Source: Paenibacillus pabuli
Lineage (GTDB): Bacteria > Bacillota > Bacilli > Paenibacillales > Paenibacillaceae
Assembly (NCBI RefSeq): GCF_039831995.1
Contig: NZ_JBDOIO010000003.1
Coordinates: forward strand, 2,294,001-2,358,000
Direction: 5' to 3'
DNA length: 64,000 bases
Under the pieces are notes generated by a model, which was not told the DNA's origin, made no database searches, and worked only from the letters and a program-made list of their open reading frames with translations. The position numbers and the translations under genes are program-made. This document shows, piece by piece, positions 18,005 to 28,031 of this stretch; within the stretch, counting starts at the first letter, position 1, and every line of letters begins with the position of its first letter.

Positions 18005-18982
18005 ATGTCTAAGCCATACCCACTGCAATTTCAACCCGAGTTTAAGGAACGTGTATGGGGAGGTCGGGCGCTGGAGCAATTCGGTCTGACACCACCTGAA
18101 GGACATATTGGAGAAGGCTGGATGATTGCGGATCATCCCAACGGTACAACCAAAGTCATTAATGGCGAGCTTGCTGGCAAAGGCCTGGATGAAGTACGGG
18201 AACAGCTGGGCACTTCGTGGCTTGGAACGAAAGGCGTTTCTGAAAAAGGCGGACGTTTCCCACTCTTGATCAAACTGCTCGACTGCAATGACGATCTATC
18301 CGTGCAGGTCCATCCTACAGATGATTATGAAGCTCTTCCTCCTGGCGAACTTGGCAAAACGGAAATGTGGTATGTGCTTGACGCGAAACCGGGAGCGCAC
18401 ATCATCTATGGATTGAATGAAGGAGTCGATCGTGCGGTGCTGAAGGAAGCGCTGGAGAATGGTACGGTGATGGATACGCTCCGTCAAGTACCGGTTGAAG
18501 CAGGTGATACATTCTTCATCCCTGCCGGAACGGTACATGCTCTATGTGCAGGAGTCGTCGTTGCCGAGATCCAGCAAAATTCGGATACGACCTATCGGAT
18601 CTACGATTATAATCGCCCAGGACTGGATGGAAAACCGCGCGAGCTGCATGTTGAAGACTCCTTGAATGTGACAGCCTATGAGGGTGCCGGTGCAACAACA
18701 ATGAAAACCAATAACGCTACACCAGGCGAATGGCTGAAGCTTGCGGAATGTCCTTATTTTGTCGTAGAAAAGGGAATTGTTACGGGCCGGTGGGAACTCT
18801 CTACCCAAGCAGACAGTTTTACCATACTGGTGGTTTGTGAAGGTAGCGGGACCCTGGAATGGGACAATGATGATCAGGAAAAAATTGAATTAAGCGCTGG
18901 ACAATGCTACCTGCTGCCTGCCAATCTTGGAGCTTATACGCTGGATGGCCATACGACAGTCCTTCGTTCTTATCTACCTTAA
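18005..18982 (+). CDS. manA: Mannose-6-phosphate isomerase, class I
   Basis: A 325-residue zinc enzyme interconverting mannose-6-phosphate and fructose-6-phosphate. Cupin landmarks are LSVQVHPTDDYE (first metal His), GKTEMWYVLDAKPGA, and AGTVHALCAG (second metal His). The compact size, without the extra domain of the E. coli enzyme, matches Bacillus ManA/Pmi/YvyI proteins. GAGGAGAG precedes the ATG. The next gene starts 28 bases after its stop, so they probably share a transcript. Confidence 0.93.
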   Translation: MSKPYPLQFQPEFKERVWGGRALEQFGLTPPEGHIGEGWMIADHPNGTTKVINGELAGKGLDEVREQLGTSWLGTKGVSEKGGRFPLLIKLLDCNDDLSVQVHPTDDYEALPPGELGKTEMWYVLDAKPGAHIIYGLNEGVDRAVLKEALENGTVMDTLRQVPVEAGDTFFIPAGTVHALCAGVVVAEIQQNSDTTYRIYDYNRPGLDGKPRELHVEDSLNVTAYEGAGATTMKTNNATPGEWLKLAECPYFVVEKGIVTGRWELSTQADSFTILVVCEGSGTLEWDNDDQEKIELSAGQCYLLPANLGAYTLDGHTTVLRSYLP

Positions 18983-19010
18983 TCAAACCAGTGAAGGAGG
19001 GGTTAACACG

Positions 19011-19991
19011 ATGCAGGAATCCACTTTTGCCCTTGTGGGTAATGAAGGTACCCGTATTCATGTCTACCGCTGGCTTCCCGATCCGGAATGCGAAGTGAAA
19101 GGCGTTGTTCAAATTGCGCACGGCATGGCCGAGACTGCAGCACGATATGCGGAATTCGCCAAATGTCTCACCAGTCACGGGTATGCTGTCTACGCCAATG
19201 ACCACCGAGGACATGGAAAATCCGTCGAGAATCCTAAACTGCTCGGTAATGCCGGAGCCGATGCTTTTCGCTGGATGGCAAGTGATATGATCAACCTCGG
19301 TGAGGTGGCATCCAAGGAGCACGCGGGGGTTCCCTTGTTTCTGATGGGACATAGTATGGGGTCTTTTTTGGTACAGCAGCTGATGTATGCAGGGCATGAA
19401 CGTTATCATGCATTCATCTTGTCCGGAACCAATGGGAAACGCGGTCTTCTCCGATTTGGTGAAAAACTCGCACTCATGCAATGTGGCATTCAGGGTGCGG
19501 CACATCCGAGCATGCTGCTCAATGCCATTGTGTTTGGCGGATTTAACCGTTCCTTCCGTCCGGCAAGCACACCATTTGATTGGCTATCGCGTGATGCCGA
19601 CGAAGTTAAACGTTTTATCGACGATCCATTATGCGGAGCCATCTGTACCGCGGGATTCTTTCGTGATTTTTTCAAACTGTTGTTGGAAATTCATATGCCT
19701 GAACACATGGAACGGATTCCAAAAGATAAAGCAGTGTATCTGTTCTCCGGAGAACTGGACCCTGTTGGACTGAATGGCAAAGGTGTGTATAACCTGGTCT
19801 CCCAGTACAGACAGCTTCAGATTCAGGATGTAGAATATCGCCTGTATCCCGAAGGACGGCACGAGATGCTGCACGAGACCAATCGTGAAGAAGTATGCTT
19901 GCATGTGGTGGACTGGTTAGAGCGCCACACACCGGGTTCTGAGCTATACAGCACGAATGTGACTCGCGAAACTCTTGCCGATACTGTCTAA
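19011..19991 (+). CDS. Alpha/beta hydrolase, lysophospholipase/monoacylglycerol lipase type
   Basis: A 326-residue hydrolase of the Hydrolase_4 (serine aminopeptidase S33-like) group. The nucleophile elbow is GHSMGS with Ser115; the acid is in SGELDPVG and the His in PEGRHEMLHE. Oxyanion region: IAHGMAETAARY. The longest frame begins inside manA, but the GAAGGAGGGG site selects the ATG at 19011. Family members cleave monoacylglycerols or lysophospholipids in the cytoplasm; the exact substrate is not readable. A strong bidirectional terminator follows. Confidence 0.88.
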   Translation: MQESTFALVGNEGTRIHVYRWLPDPECEVKGVVQIAHGMAETAARYAEFAKCLTSHGYAVYANDHRGHGKSVENPKLLGNAGADAFRWMASDMINLGEVASKEHAGVPLFLMGHSMGSFLVQQLMYAGHERYHAFILSGTNGKRGLLRFGEKLALMQCGIQGAAHPSMLLNAIVFGGFNRSFRPASTPFDWLSRDADEVKRFIDDPLCGAICTAGFFRDFFKLLLEIHMPEHMERIPKDKAVYLFSGELDPVGLNGKGVYNLVSQYRQLQIQDVEYRLYPEGRHEMLHETNREEVCLHVVDWLERHTPGSELYSTNVTRETLADTV

Positions 19992-20019
19992 GTCCTTCTC
20001 ACCATGTTTATAAAAATAC

Positions 20020-20072
20020 GAAAGCCCCTACCAAGGGACACAGTTTGCGCTGTGCTCCAGGTAGGGGCTTTC
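20020..20072. terminator. Bidirectional terminator
   Basis: A 13-bp perfect stem (GAAAGCCCCTACC with GGTAGGGGCTTTC) with an inner hairpin, and A/T runs outside. It separates the plus-strand hydrolase from the minus-strand odhB. Confidence 0.9.
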
Positions 20073-20117
20073 TGCTAAGTGAATCTATAATGATTGCTAG
20101 TTATGTTTTGGCCCGAT

Positions 20118-21392
20118 TTACCCTTCGATAAGCAAGGATTCCGGATCTTCCAGCAGTTCCTTCACCGTGACGAGAAAACGTACCGCTTCGCTTCCGTCGA
20201 TAATGCGGTGATCGTACGACAATGCGATATACATCATTGGACGATTTTCCATCCGCTCTGCATCGATTGCAACAGGACGAAGCTGGATCTTATGCATCCC
20301 GAGAATACCCACTTGAGGTGTATTCAGGATCGGTGTAGACAACAGGGAACCAAACGTTCCGCCATTGGTAATCGTAAATGTGCCGCCTTGCAGATCGGAA
20401 AGTGCAAGGGAGTTGGAACGAGCTTTGGAAGCCAGGTCTGCAATGCTCTTTTCGATCTCAGCGAAGCCCAGACGGTCTGCGTCACGAACGACAGGAACAA
20501 CAAGACCTTCCTTCGCAGAGACCGCGATTCCGATATCGTAATATTTTTTGAGTACAACATCTTCCCCATCAATCTCAGCATTGATGGTCGGGAACTTTTT
20601 CAGTGCGCCAACCACTGCTTTGGTAAAGAAGGACATGAATCCAAGACCGATATCGTGCTTCTCTTTGAACTTGTCCTTACGACGTTTACGAACATCCATG
20701 ATTGCAGTCATGTCTACTTCGTTAAAAGTTGTCAGCATTGCCGCAGTTTGCTGCGCTTCAACCAGACGCTTCGCAATGGTCGCCCGGCGACGAGACATCC
20801 GTTGACGTTCAACCGGTTTTGCATACGTAGAACCTCCAGCTGCCGGAGCGCTTGCTGATGCTGCCGGAGCTTTAGTTGCTGGAGCTGGCGTTGAAGCTGG
20901 TGCCTGAGTCTTATGACTTTTTACGTCTTCCTGATAGACACGCCCAATCGGATCTTTGCCCTGAACCTGGTCCAGCTCAATGCCGCGCTCGCGGGCAAGC
21001 TTGCGTGCAGCCGGTGACGCCGTTTTGGTTCCGTTATCGGAAGATTCCGGAGCTGCAGCTGGTGGTGCAGCTACTGCTACTGCTTCTGGTGCTGGGACCG
21101 CAGCCTGTTGCTGTTCTGCAGCCGGCTGGGAAGCGGGTGCTCCGCTTCCTCCTCCAGTTCCTGCTCCAAGCGTACCAATCGTTTCCCCAATTTCTACGGT
21201 CTCGCCTTCCTGACGGATAATTTTCTCGAGCACTCCGCTCTCCTCGGCGCTGATTTCGATATTTACCTTATCTGTTTCCAGCTCCAGAAGAACGTCGCCC
21301 TGATTTACGGTTTCGCCTTCTTTGACAAGCCATCTGGAAACCGTTCCTTCGGTAATCGATTCACCCATTGCAGGTACTTTAATTTCACTCAC
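20118..21392 (-). CDS. odhB: Dihydrolipoamide succinyltransferase (E2 of 2-oxoglutarate dehydrogenase)
   Basis: A 424-residue E2. The lipoyl domain has [11 protein letters not shown] with the lipoylated Lys42. An Ala/Pro-rich linker follows, then the E3-binding domain ([18 protein letters not shown]), a second Ala/Pro linker, and the catalytic acyltransferase domain ending in [16 protein letters not shown], which carries the active-site His and Asp. Together with OdhA and dihydrolipoamide dehydrogenase it turns 2-oxoglutarate into succinyl-CoA in the TCA cycle. The start lies five bases after the odhA stop, with GGGAGG as ribosome site. No E3 gene is adjacent, as usual in Bacilli. Confidence 0.97.
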   Translation of the reverse strand: MSEIKVPAMGESITEGTVSRWLVKEGETVNQGDVLLELETDKVNIEISAEESGVLEKIIRQEGETVEIGETIGTLGAGTGGGSGAPASQPAAEQQQAAVPAPEAVAVAAPPAAAPESSDNGTKTASPAARKLARERGIELDQVQGKDPIGRVYQEDVKSHKTQAPASTPAPATKAPAASASAPAAGGSTYAKPVERQRMSRRRATIAKRLVEAQQTAAMLTTFNEVDMTAIMDVRKRRKDKFKEKHDIGLGFMSFFTKAVVGALKKFPTINAEIDGEDVVLKKYYDIGIAVSAKEGLVVPVVRDADRLGFAEIEKSIADLASKARSNSLALSDLQGGTFTITNGGTFGSLLSTPILNTPQVGILGMHKIQLRPVAIDAERMENRPMMYIALSYDHRIIDGSEAVRFLVTVKELLEDPESLLIEG

Positions 21393-21397
21393 AGCTG

Positions 21398-24271
21398 TTA
21401 CCTCCCCAGTGGAATATTATTCTTCGTCGTTTGCTTCAACGCGGATGTAATAATCTGTTGCTGTTCCATGCTGTGCACAGTTTGATAACCGCTGGAAGGA
21501 CTCGCGTGTTCCGGGCGGCCTTCGTATCTCACGGTTGTTCCTTCCGGTGCAATAGCGCGCAAGCGAGGTTCCATGTATGTCCAGGCTCCCATGTTTTTGT
21601 TCTCTTCCTGAACCCAAACCAGTTCTTTCAGCTTGCTGAAACGTGCAAGTACGCGCTTGATTTCTTCCGCCGGGAACGGATACAGCTGTTCAACACGAAT
21701 AATGTGAAGCCAGGACCAGTCTGCTTTGTCTTTCTCAAAAGCGTCCTCGAGATCAATGGCAATTTTACCACTGCACAGAATGATGCGCTCTACGCGATCC
21801 GGTTTGGTTCCAAGCCCTGCTTGTTCAAGTACAGGCTCAAACGTGCCTTCGCTAAACGCTGCAGCGGGTGACGCGACACGCGGATTGCGAATGAGACTCT
21901 TCGGCGACATTAAGACCAGAGGACGTGCATCTTCTGTTTCAGTCAATGAAGCCTGACGACGCAGCAGATGGAAATACTGGGATGCACTCGTCAAGTTGGC
22001 AACCGTCATATTATCTTCTGCACAGAGCTGCAGGAAACGTTCGAGACGGGCACTTGTATGCTCAGGTCCCTGCCCTTCATTGGCGTGAGGAAGCAGCATG
22101 ACCAGACTTGATTTCTGAGACCATTTGGCACGGCCAGCGGATATGAATTGGTCAAAAATAACCTGCGCACAGTTGGCAAAGTCACCAAATTGGGCTTCCC
22201 AGATGACAAGCGTATCCGGGGAATACACATTGTATCCATACTCGAATCCAAGCACCGACTCCTCTGACAACGGGCTGTTGTAGATTGCAAACGCCGCACG
22301 TGCTTGTGGCAGATGGTGCAGCGGGCAAAATGTTGTTCCGTTCTCCGAATCATGCAATACCAGATTCCGGTGAGCGAAGGTTGCGCGCTCCGCGTCCTGT
22401 CCGCTGATCCGGATTGGCTTGCCGTCGGCCAGGATCGTAGCAAAGGCCAGTGTCTCGGCAAGACTCCAGTCCACTTTTTCTCCCTCGTTCAAGGAAGTGC
22501 TGCGGCGCTGCAGAATACGCTGCAACTTCGGATATACGTTGAAGTTCTCTGGCCATTTCAACAGATCGGCATTAATGCTCCGCAGATTCTCCAGCGGCAC
22601 GGCTGTTGGAATCAGCGACACTGCTTCAGGTTCATTGGCTTTCAGTTGTGACTGTTCATGAACTTCGTTTTTCTTCATTTGTTCATAAGCTTCTTTTAGT
22701 CGGTTGGTCACCGCATCACGAATGCTGCCAATGGATGCATCATCGATAACCGATTCCTGCTTGAGTTGGTCCTGATACAGATAACTCACTGTAGGGTGAC
22801 TCTTCACTTTTTCATAGACCTTCGGTTGTGTTGTCTCCGGATCGTCTGTTTCATTATGACCATAGCGGCGGTAACCGATCAGATCAATCAGGAAATCCTT
22901 CTTGAACTTGTTGCGGTACTCTGCCGCCATACGAATCGCCGCGATACATGCTTCCGGATTGTCTGCATTCACATGCACGATCGGAATCTCGTAACCTTTG
23001 GCAAGGTCACTCGCGTAATAAGTAGAACGGGAATCGCTGCTATCGGTTGTAAATCCGAGACGGTTGTTCACGATAATATGAATCGTTCCGCCGTTCTGAT
23101 AGCCCGGGAGTGCTTTGAAATTGAGCGTTTCCGCCACAATGCCTTCACCAGGGAAGGCTGCATCGCCATGCATTAGAATTGTCGCTGCTTTTGTCACGTC
23201 CTGTTTCGGATATCCCGGATCACGCCGATCATCCTGCGCCGCACGTGCAAAGCCTTGAACCACAGGGTTTACGTACTCCAGATGACTCGGATTGTTAGCC
23301 AAAGTCAGACGAGCCTGTACTGCTTCGCCATCTTTCACAAAGCGATTCGCACCAAGGTGGTATTTGACATCCCCTGTCCAGCCGTAATTGATTCCTGTCG
23401 ATCCTTCAGACGGAACCAGATCCTTGTTCGGGGAATGATGGAATTCAGAGAAAATTTTGCTGTATGGTTTACCAAGGACATGAGCGAGCACGTTCAGGCG
23501 ACCCCGGTGAGCCATCCCCATCAGAATATGGCTTGAGCCCGAGTGTGCCATAATGCGTACTGCTTCATCCAGCATCGGTACGAGCACGTCGTTTCCTTCA
23601 ATCGAGAAACGTTTTTGTCCCACAAACGTTTTGTGAAGGAAATCCTCGAACTGCTCCACCTCAACCAGACGTTCCAGCAGAGCCTTCCGTTCATCCTGAT
23701 TCAGTGGTGCCGGGGATGTCCGTGATTCAGCACGGCGGTTAAGCCACTCGCGTTCATGAACTTCATGAACATGGCTGAATTCATAAGCGATTGGACCTGT
23801 ATAGATCTGGCGCAGACGCTGAATGGCATCCCAGCCGTTAGCCGTCTGTCCATCTGCACCTTCCCAGATCAGGGATGCGGGCAGTGCTTTCAAATCTTCT
23901 TCATTCAATTCAAAATGCTTCGGTTCCAATAAAGATGTATCTGAATCTTCACTTATACCAAGCGGATCAATATCCGCGGCAAGGTGACCATAAGTTCGAA
24001 TATTCCAAACCAGTTTCCCGGCTGTAACCGCTTTCTGTAATAATTGAATATCCACGCTCCCGGAAGCCGTTTGGGCGTTGCCGGAATAAGTGGCTGTATG
24101 TGCATCTCTGCCGGGCATCGGCGGAGCACCCCATTGTTCAAACAATTCCCGATATGCGGGTGTAACCGATTCAGGATCTTGAGAGAATAATTCATATTGT
24201 TCTTGTACGTATCCCAAATTGGGTCCATAGTAACTTTCCCAGGGCTTCTTGTTGCCTTCCTCGATCGTCAT
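21398..24271 (-). CDS. odhA: 2-Oxoglutarate dehydrogenase E1 component
   Basis: A 957-residue thiamine-diphosphate-dependent E1, of full length for the family. Landmarks are the N-terminal [38 protein letters not shown], the ThDP region [17 protein letters not shown], and the C-terminal transketolase part with [34 protein letters not shown]. It decarboxylates 2-oxoglutarate and passes the succinyl group to the lipoyl arm of OdhB. GACGGAGGGAACGTCG precedes the ATG. It is the first gene of odhAB behind a leader of about 80 bases. Confidence 0.97.
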   Translation of the reverse strand: MTIEEGNKKPWESYYGPNLGYVQEQYELFSQDPESVTPAYRELFEQWGAPPMPGRDAHTATYSGNAQTASGSVDIQLLQKAVTAGKLVWNIRTYGHLAADIDPLGISEDSDTSLLEPKHFELNEEDLKALPASLIWEGADGQTANGWDAIQRLRQIYTGPIAYEFSHVHEVHEREWLNRRAESRTSPAPLNQDERKALLERLVEVEQFEDFLHKTFVGQKRFSIEGNDVLVPMLDEAVRIMAHSGSSHILMGMAHRGRLNVLAHVLGKPYSKIFSEFHHSPNKDLVPSEGSTGINYGWTGDVKYHLGANRFVKDGEAVQARLTLANNPSHLEYVNPVVQGFARAAQDDRRDPGYPKQDVTKAATILMHGDAAFPGEGIVAETLNFKALPGYQNGGTIHIIVNNRLGFTTDSSDSRSTYYASDLAKGYEIPIVHVNADNPEACIAAIRMAAEYRNKFKKDFLIDLIGYRRYGHNETDDPETTQPKVYEKVKSHPTVSYLYQDQLKQESVIDDASIGSIRDAVTNRLKEAYEQMKKNEVHEQSQLKANEPEAVSLIPTAVPLENLRSINADLLKWPENFNVYPKLQRILQRRSTSLNEGEKVDWSLAETLAFATILADGKPIRISGQDAERATFAHRNLVLHDSENGTTFCPLHHLPQARAAFAIYNSPLSEESVLGFEYGYNVYSPDTLVIWEAQFGDFANCAQVIFDQFISAGRAKWSQKSSLVMLLPHANEGQGPEHTSARLERFLQLCAEDNMTVANLTSASQYFHLLRRQASLTETEDARPLVLMSPKSLIRNPRVASPAAAFSEGTFEPVLEQAGLGTKPDRVERIILCSGKIAIDLEDAFEKDKADWSWLHIIRVEQLYPFPAEEIKRVLARFSKLKELVWVQEENKNMGAWTYMEPRLRAIAPEGTTVRYEGRPEHASPSSGYQTVHSMEQQQIITSALKQTTKNNIPLGR

Positions 24272-24349
24272 CGACGTTCCCTCCGTCTTGATTTAGTCGT
24301 GTGTTTTGACGGAAATCATTGACTAAGCCGTAATTTGCGTTCGTTCAAC

Positions 24350-24379
24350 ATTTTAAGCGAAATTTTTCATGAAGTCCAA
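24350..24379 (-). promoter_or_regulatory. Candidate promoter of odhAB
   Basis: Minus strand TTGGAC, 18-base spacer, TAAAAT, about 80 bases before the start. Moderate match. The rest of 24380-24774 holds nothing I can identify as a gene. Confidence 0.45.
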
Positions 24380-24774
24380 TCTTCGTGATGTTGGGGGTAA
24401 ATAACGTTGTTCCGACGCTCCCGTCAAGGTTTGTCTGCGTTTTCAAAAACATAATAAACAATAATTGGATATTCCGCCGACACAGATGTCGAATAGTGTC
24501 CAGATCTGCTCGAGGGGTCCATCTAACTCAATGTAAATCGAATTCGTTTTCTAATGTCTATTCTATAAACTTTTACGCTCAGGAGCATTTCCTATTTTTA
24601 GTTCAATTGATGCATAAATTAGATGAATCAGATAAATGAAGCATAAACTCAGCATATCGCAGATGAATAAGCTCCAAAGTTTCCGCGCTAACCCCCTTTA
24701 ATAAGAATTGTGGTCCATAACCAGTCAAAACAAACCGTCAATTTAAACATTAACCATTTGGGAACAGATTCAAC

Positions 24775-24805
24775 AAAAAAAGACCGTGAATCGACAGATT
24801 CACAG
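24775..24805 (-). terminator. Terminator of the tRNA-Pro gene
   Basis: A 9-bp stem (CTGTGAATC with GATTCACGG on the minus strand, 4-base loop) followed by seven T residues, about 27 bases downstream of the tRNA. Confidence 0.9.
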
Positions 24806-24831
24806 CCTTCGTTTCGGTGTACAGTTTCGAA

Positions 24832-24905
24832 TCGGAGTAGCGGGATTTGAACCCACGACCTCACCCACCCCAAGGGTGCGCGCTACCAGGCTGCGCTATA
24901 CCCCG
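24832..24905 (-). tRNA. tRNA-Pro (anticodon GGG)
   Basis: A complete cloverleaf. The acceptor stem CGGGGTA pairs with TACTCCG, the D stem is GCGC/GCGC, the anticodon stem CACCC/GGGTG holds loop TTGGGGT (anticodon GGG, reading CCC/CCU), and the T arm GTGGG-TTCAAAT-CCCGC is intact. The discriminator base is A and CCA is not encoded. It is a single tRNA with its own promoter and terminator. Confidence 0.96.
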
Positions 24906-25005
24906 ATAAATCGCAAATTAAATTCGCGAATTATAAACGTGTAGTTCTTTTCATACCATCAGATCGCTTGACCCAACTCGGGATCCCTATCCAAATATTA
25001 TCCAA

Positions 25006-25035
25006 ATTATACCGTACGCTCGCTGTACCTGGCAA
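25006..25035 (-). promoter_or_regulatory. Promoter of tRNA-Pro
   Basis: Minus strand TTGCCA, 18-base spacer, TATAAT, about 100 bases upstream of the tRNA. Confidence 0.6.
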
Positions 25036-25115
25036 TATATAACATGGTGTCTAACTGTGTTTTTCTAAAAAACTTTAGCCCACCGATTTCATGTATCTAT
25101 ATCCAACCCTGGCGC

Positions 25116-25547
25116 TTAACTACGTCCATGGACCATATGTGATGCAAATGGTGTTAAGGAGAGATGTCGAACCTGCTCCAAAGTAAACCAATCTGCACCC
25201 AATGAATCTTCACCATCCGGCTCTTTCCTGATCTCACTCGCCTGCTTGTCTGACTTCAATTGTACATCATATAAAATGCCGATATGATGCAGCTCCTCCG
25301 GCATTCCCTGATACACCCAATGCACAACGTTGGATTCCGCAGACCGAATGGTCACCTGCACATCCGTGAGCCCCGTTTCTTCTTCAATCTCGCGGTGAAG
25401 AGTGGTCTCCGGCTGCTCACCGAATTCCAGCCTTCCACCAGGCAGATCCCAATAACCTTTATACGCCCCTCGTGCTTTATGGATTAACAATATCTTGTGA
25501 CCCCATCGAATGAGACCGTATACCCCCAGATGTGTATGTTGATTCAT
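25116..25547 (-). CDS. NUDIX hydrolase
   Basis: A 143-residue pyrophosphohydrolase with an intact NUDIX box: GGRLEFGEQPETTLHREIEEETGL, matching Gx5Ex7REUxEExGU. The glutamates bind the metal used to cleave a nucleoside-diphosphate-X substrate; the substrate cannot be predicted. The start ATG overlaps the stop of an upstream 47-residue membrane protein gene (ATGA), and its ribosome site GAAGGGG lies inside that gene, so the two are translated together. Confidence 0.9.
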   Translation of the reverse strand: MNQHTHLGVYGLIRWGHKILLIHKARGAYKGYWDLPGGRLEFGEQPETTLHREIEEETGLTDVQVTIRSAESNVVHWVYQGMPEELHHIGILYDVQLKSDKQASEIRKEPDGEDSLGADWFTLEQVRHLSLTPFASHMVHGRS

Positions 25548-25687
25548 AAATGACCCCTTCTTTCATCTGTAAGGTATCGGACTTGTTCCTCCAATTTTCG
25601 TATCCGCTTATTCATCTGATAAAACGTTGGAGTGAAGATTAACCCCGTTATAATGACAACCACCCAGATCATACTCAAAGGCATCAT
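25544..25687 (-). CDS. Small membrane protein (47 residues) coupled to the NUDIX gene
   Basis: A short gene: ATG at 25687, TGA at 25544-25546. The product has one hydrophobic segment (about 5-23, MIWVVVIITGLIF core), then a charged helix KRIRKLEEQVRYLTDERR resembling a short coiled coil. This layout, membrane anchor followed by a coiled coil, is common in tiny Firmicute proteins that scaffold partners at the membrane. The ribosome site GGGAG precedes the double ATG. The 4-base overlap with the NUDIX start supports its being real. No family name is known to me. Confidence 0.75.
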   Translation of the reverse strand: MMPLSMIWVVVIITGLIFTPTFYQMNKRIRKLEEQVRYLTDERRGHL

Positions 25688-25744
25688 CTCCCTTTCTCCG
25701 ATTCACTTGAATGCAGTGACAAACGGATATCCAGCTCACCTCCC

Positions 25745-26230
25745 TTACTTGTTGTTTTCCTCCGTAAGGGTGTCCACGTCAACTGCCAGACGGATCATAT
25801 CCACGCAGCGAATACCATCCTCTATAATCTCTTCATCGTAATGTCTTACAAAGTAGTCTCGATCGACTCCTATGATGCGAAAACCGCAACGTTGGTACAG
25901 CTTCAACTGATGAAAGCTTGAATTGCCTGTTCCGATCTCGACAGTTCGACAGCCCAGCCTGCCTGCTGCTTCAATGGCTTCCTTGATCATGTGCTTGCCG
26001 ACGCCTTGTCCCTGTAATTCTTCCTGAACGGCAATATTAACAATCTCAACGGTCTCGGGCCGGGTCTTAAGCAAAACAAACTCGCCTACCATCTCGCCTT
26101 CATATTCGGCGATAAAACATACACCACGACTTAAATATTCGTCTACTTTGGCTTTGGAAGGATCAGCCATTAGCAAAAGTTCATAGGGCTTTTCCTCTTC
26201 CCAATCCAGTATTCGGAACGTTAGTCTCAT
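25745..26230 (-). CDS. GNAT-family N-acetyltransferase
   Basis: A 161-residue acetyltransferase. The acetyl-CoA pyrophosphate loop is QGQGVGKHM within NIAVQEELQGQGVGKHMIKEA; the following RLGCRTVEIGTGNSSFHQLKLYQRCGF is typical of the family's C-terminal half. The protein may be a YvbK/AAC(6')-like enzyme; the acceptor is unknown. The longest frame adds nine residues, but GGTGGAGA spaces correctly to the ATG at 26230. It lies 57 bases upstream of the small membrane protein gene, probably in one transcript. Confidence 0.85.
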   Translation of the reverse strand: MRLTFRILDWEEEKPYELLLMADPSKAKVDEYLSRGVCFIAEYEGEMVGEFVLLKTRPETVEIVNIAVQEELQGQGVGKHMIKEAIEAAGRLGCRTVEIGTGNSSFHQLKLYQRCGFRIIGVDRDYFVRHYDEEIIEDGIRCVDMIRLAVDVDTLTEENNK

Positions 26231-26417
26231 GCCAATCTCCACCTTTTCATCGTACAATATTCATTTACGGCCCGTTTGCGGAAGCCTATGTATCAGCTAA
26301 AACTCTAAACTTGGGTGATCCTCGTCACACACTGGCGCTAGGATAATAGCGAAACATTTCTTGAACTCTCTTCTAATCTGGTCATAGCGAAACATCTTAT
26401 CATTCAATCTATTACAA

Positions 26418-26864
26418 CTACGTTGCTCCATTCTGATTGGAATAATGGCGAACCATCATGCCGTTTGCTCTGCGCATGCCCTGTTTCTCATAGAAAGGCT
26501 GAGTTTCTGTGTCGCATAACAGATCGATCATGTATAAACCCTGGAGTCTATTCAACATCCGCTCTGTTAGCATTGTCCCAATTCCATTCCCTTGGAACTC
26601 CGGCACCACTTCCAGCAACGGAATGTATGCACTGAGCACCCCGTCCGAAATGGCTTGAATAAAACCTACAACCTTCTCTGTCTCGTCATCCAATGCAAGC
26701 TCAACAGCATACGATTGTTCCAACAGTCTCAGAAAAGTCGTCTTCGACGGTGGATTGGGCCAGCCATCAAAAAAATGTTCGCTCAGTTGTTCAACGCCTA
26801 TTCCATCCAGCTTCGATACGAAATTGTCATCTTTCACATCTCCCTTCAAAAAAGCAAACCTCAT
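26418..26864 (-). CDS. GNAT-family N-acetyltransferase
   Basis: A 148-residue acetyltransferase. The CoA-binding segment is PEFQGNGIGTMLTERML, followed by the beta-5 LLCDTETQPFYEKQGMRRANGMMVRHY stretch. The N-terminal DDNFVSKLDGIGVEQLSEHFFDGWPNPPS resembles substrate-recognition regions of small GNATs. It is not strongly linked to its neighbours: 160 bases lie on one side and 140 on the other. The acceptor is unknown. Confidence 0.83.
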   Translation of the reverse strand: MRFAFLKGDVKDDNFVSKLDGIGVEQLSEHFFDGWPNPPSKTTFLRLLEQSYAVELALDDETEKVVGFIQAISDGVLSAYIPLLEVVPEFQGNGIGTMLTERMLNRLQGLYMIDLLCDTETQPFYEKQGMRRANGMMVRHYSNQNGAT

Positions 26865-26971
26865 TATATCACAATATATGGATACAGATACATAGAAATG
26901 GATGATACATTCTGTTCAAATCCCTAGTACTATCTTAACCCTACCGTATACATGATTTCTCTTATTAAGTT

Positions 26972-27345
26972 TCACCGTTTTTCTCCTGCGCTTAGATGCT
27001 CATGAATTAACTTCCATTCCCCATCAGGCCCGGTAGCAAACACATTCGTCGCTCGACCGTACCTGAAGCCGGTTTCCCTTGGTAGATACCTTCCCAATGA
27101 TAGGTGTAGATGCAGACAGCCTGTGTCTCACTTACCGTAATCCAGGTGAGATCTTCTGCTGCATATACTTCTTCTTTTACCATGTCCCAAGCCTGTTCAA
27201 AATAGGAACGAATGGCTTCCGTTGTGGTGCAGGAGGTGCCTGTAAACCAATAGACCGCATCTGCCGAAATCCATTTGCTCACCTCATCAAAATCATGTGT
27301 ATTCGTTGCTGCGATGTATGCCTCAAGCGCTTCTTGGTATCCCAT
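26972..27345 (-). pseudogene. SnoaL/NTF2-like protein with a one-base frameshift near its end
   Basis: The intact frame from the ATG at 27345 reads as a SnoaL/SgcJ-type NTF2-fold protein (AYIAATNTHDFDEVSKWISADAVYWFTG, then SETQAVCIYTYHWEGIYQGKPASGT), but then runs into an unrelated tail stopping at 27007. The other frame, entered near 27058-27061, continues with GRATNVFATGPDGEWKLIHEHLS, the expected C-terminus of this family, and stops at 26972. The span of 374 bases is one short of a multiple of three, so a single base seems to be missing. Either the gene is inactivated at its last strand, or the base was lost in sequencing. Ligand and role are unknown. Confidence 0.8.
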
Positions 27346-27388
27346 TATGTCATCTCCCTATGGCAGTCATTATCATTTTTTCTGCTCT

Positions 27389-27883
27389 CTATCTCAATAC
27401 CGTATCGCTATACACCATAAACGTTTCTTGTAATGTACGGTTTGTCGACTTTTCCCAGATCACGCTGCGTTCAAATGTACCTTCATGGAAAAATCGCGGG
27501 AATCGTTCAGCAAACCAATCCTGCATGGGCAAATCAAGCGCGTGTTCAACCGGTATCCACAACAATTCCCCTTCAGGCGGATCCTGCAATAATTCACCTT
27601 CAAATGAAGTGGCCAGATAATTAAAAACCATATAGCGCAGTCCCTGCTCCGGATCACAGAACTCATCCAATCCCTTGTATGTAATCTCATGGACCACAAG
27701 TCCCGTTTCTTCCTCAACTTCCCGCACGGCCCCGTCCACGATGCTTTCCGGAAAATCCACCTTACCTCCAGGTGCAATGTATCCCGGGAATCCTTTGCGA
27801 TCAGGTCTGTTCATCAACAAAACCTTCCCATTGCACTTGTCCCACACCATACACATCGTAAATATGTCAATCCTGGTACTCAT
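27389..27883 (-). CDS. NUDIX hydrolase, 8-oxo-dGTP diphosphatase-like
   Basis: A 164-residue NUDIX protein: PGGKVDFPESIVDGAVREVEEETGL gives the full Gx5Ex7REUxEExGU box. The surrounding RPDRKGFPGYIAPGGK pattern resembles MutT-type sanitising enzymes that hydrolyse oxidised dGTP. The C-terminal WFAERFPRFF region is also seen in that group. The longest frame starts 27 residues earlier, but AGGAGGATTAGG directly before the ATG at 27883 decides the start. Confidence 0.87.
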   Translation of the reverse strand: MSTRIDIFTMCMVWDKCNGKVLLMNRPDRKGFPGYIAPGGKVDFPESIVDGAVREVEEETGLVVHEITYKGLDEFCDPEQGLRYMVFNYLATSFEGELLQDPPEGELLWIPVEHALDLPMQDWFAERFPRFFHEGTFERSVIWEKSTNRTLQETFMVYSDTVLR

Positions 27884-27971
27884 CCTAATCCTCCTACCGC
27901 TGATCTCACTTGGTTGTACCATAACATTTCTGGTTATCCCTTGAATATTCCTGCCTCTTCGCAACGATAAA

Positions 27972-28013
27972 AAACAAAAGCAAAACAGACCTCGAATTCA
28001 TCTTCGAGGCCTG
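27972..28013 (-). terminator. Terminator after the DUF3891 gene
   Basis: An 11-bp stem (CAGGCCTCGAA with TTCGAGGTCTG, one G-U pair) followed on the minus strand by a TTTTG-CTTTTG-TTTTTT tract. Confidence 0.88.
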
Positions 28014-28031
28014 CTATTAAACCATTATGAT

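Noticed and set aside
20094..23725. Many plus-strand open frames opposite odhB and odhA
   Set aside because: Shadows of highly biased coding sequence on the other strand; the minus-strand enzymes are complete and unmistakable.
26346..26395. 12-bp direct repeat ATAGCGAAACAT, copies at 26346 and 26384
   Set aside because: Short, no mobile-element hallmarks and no regulator nearby; probably a local duplication in a non-coding gap.
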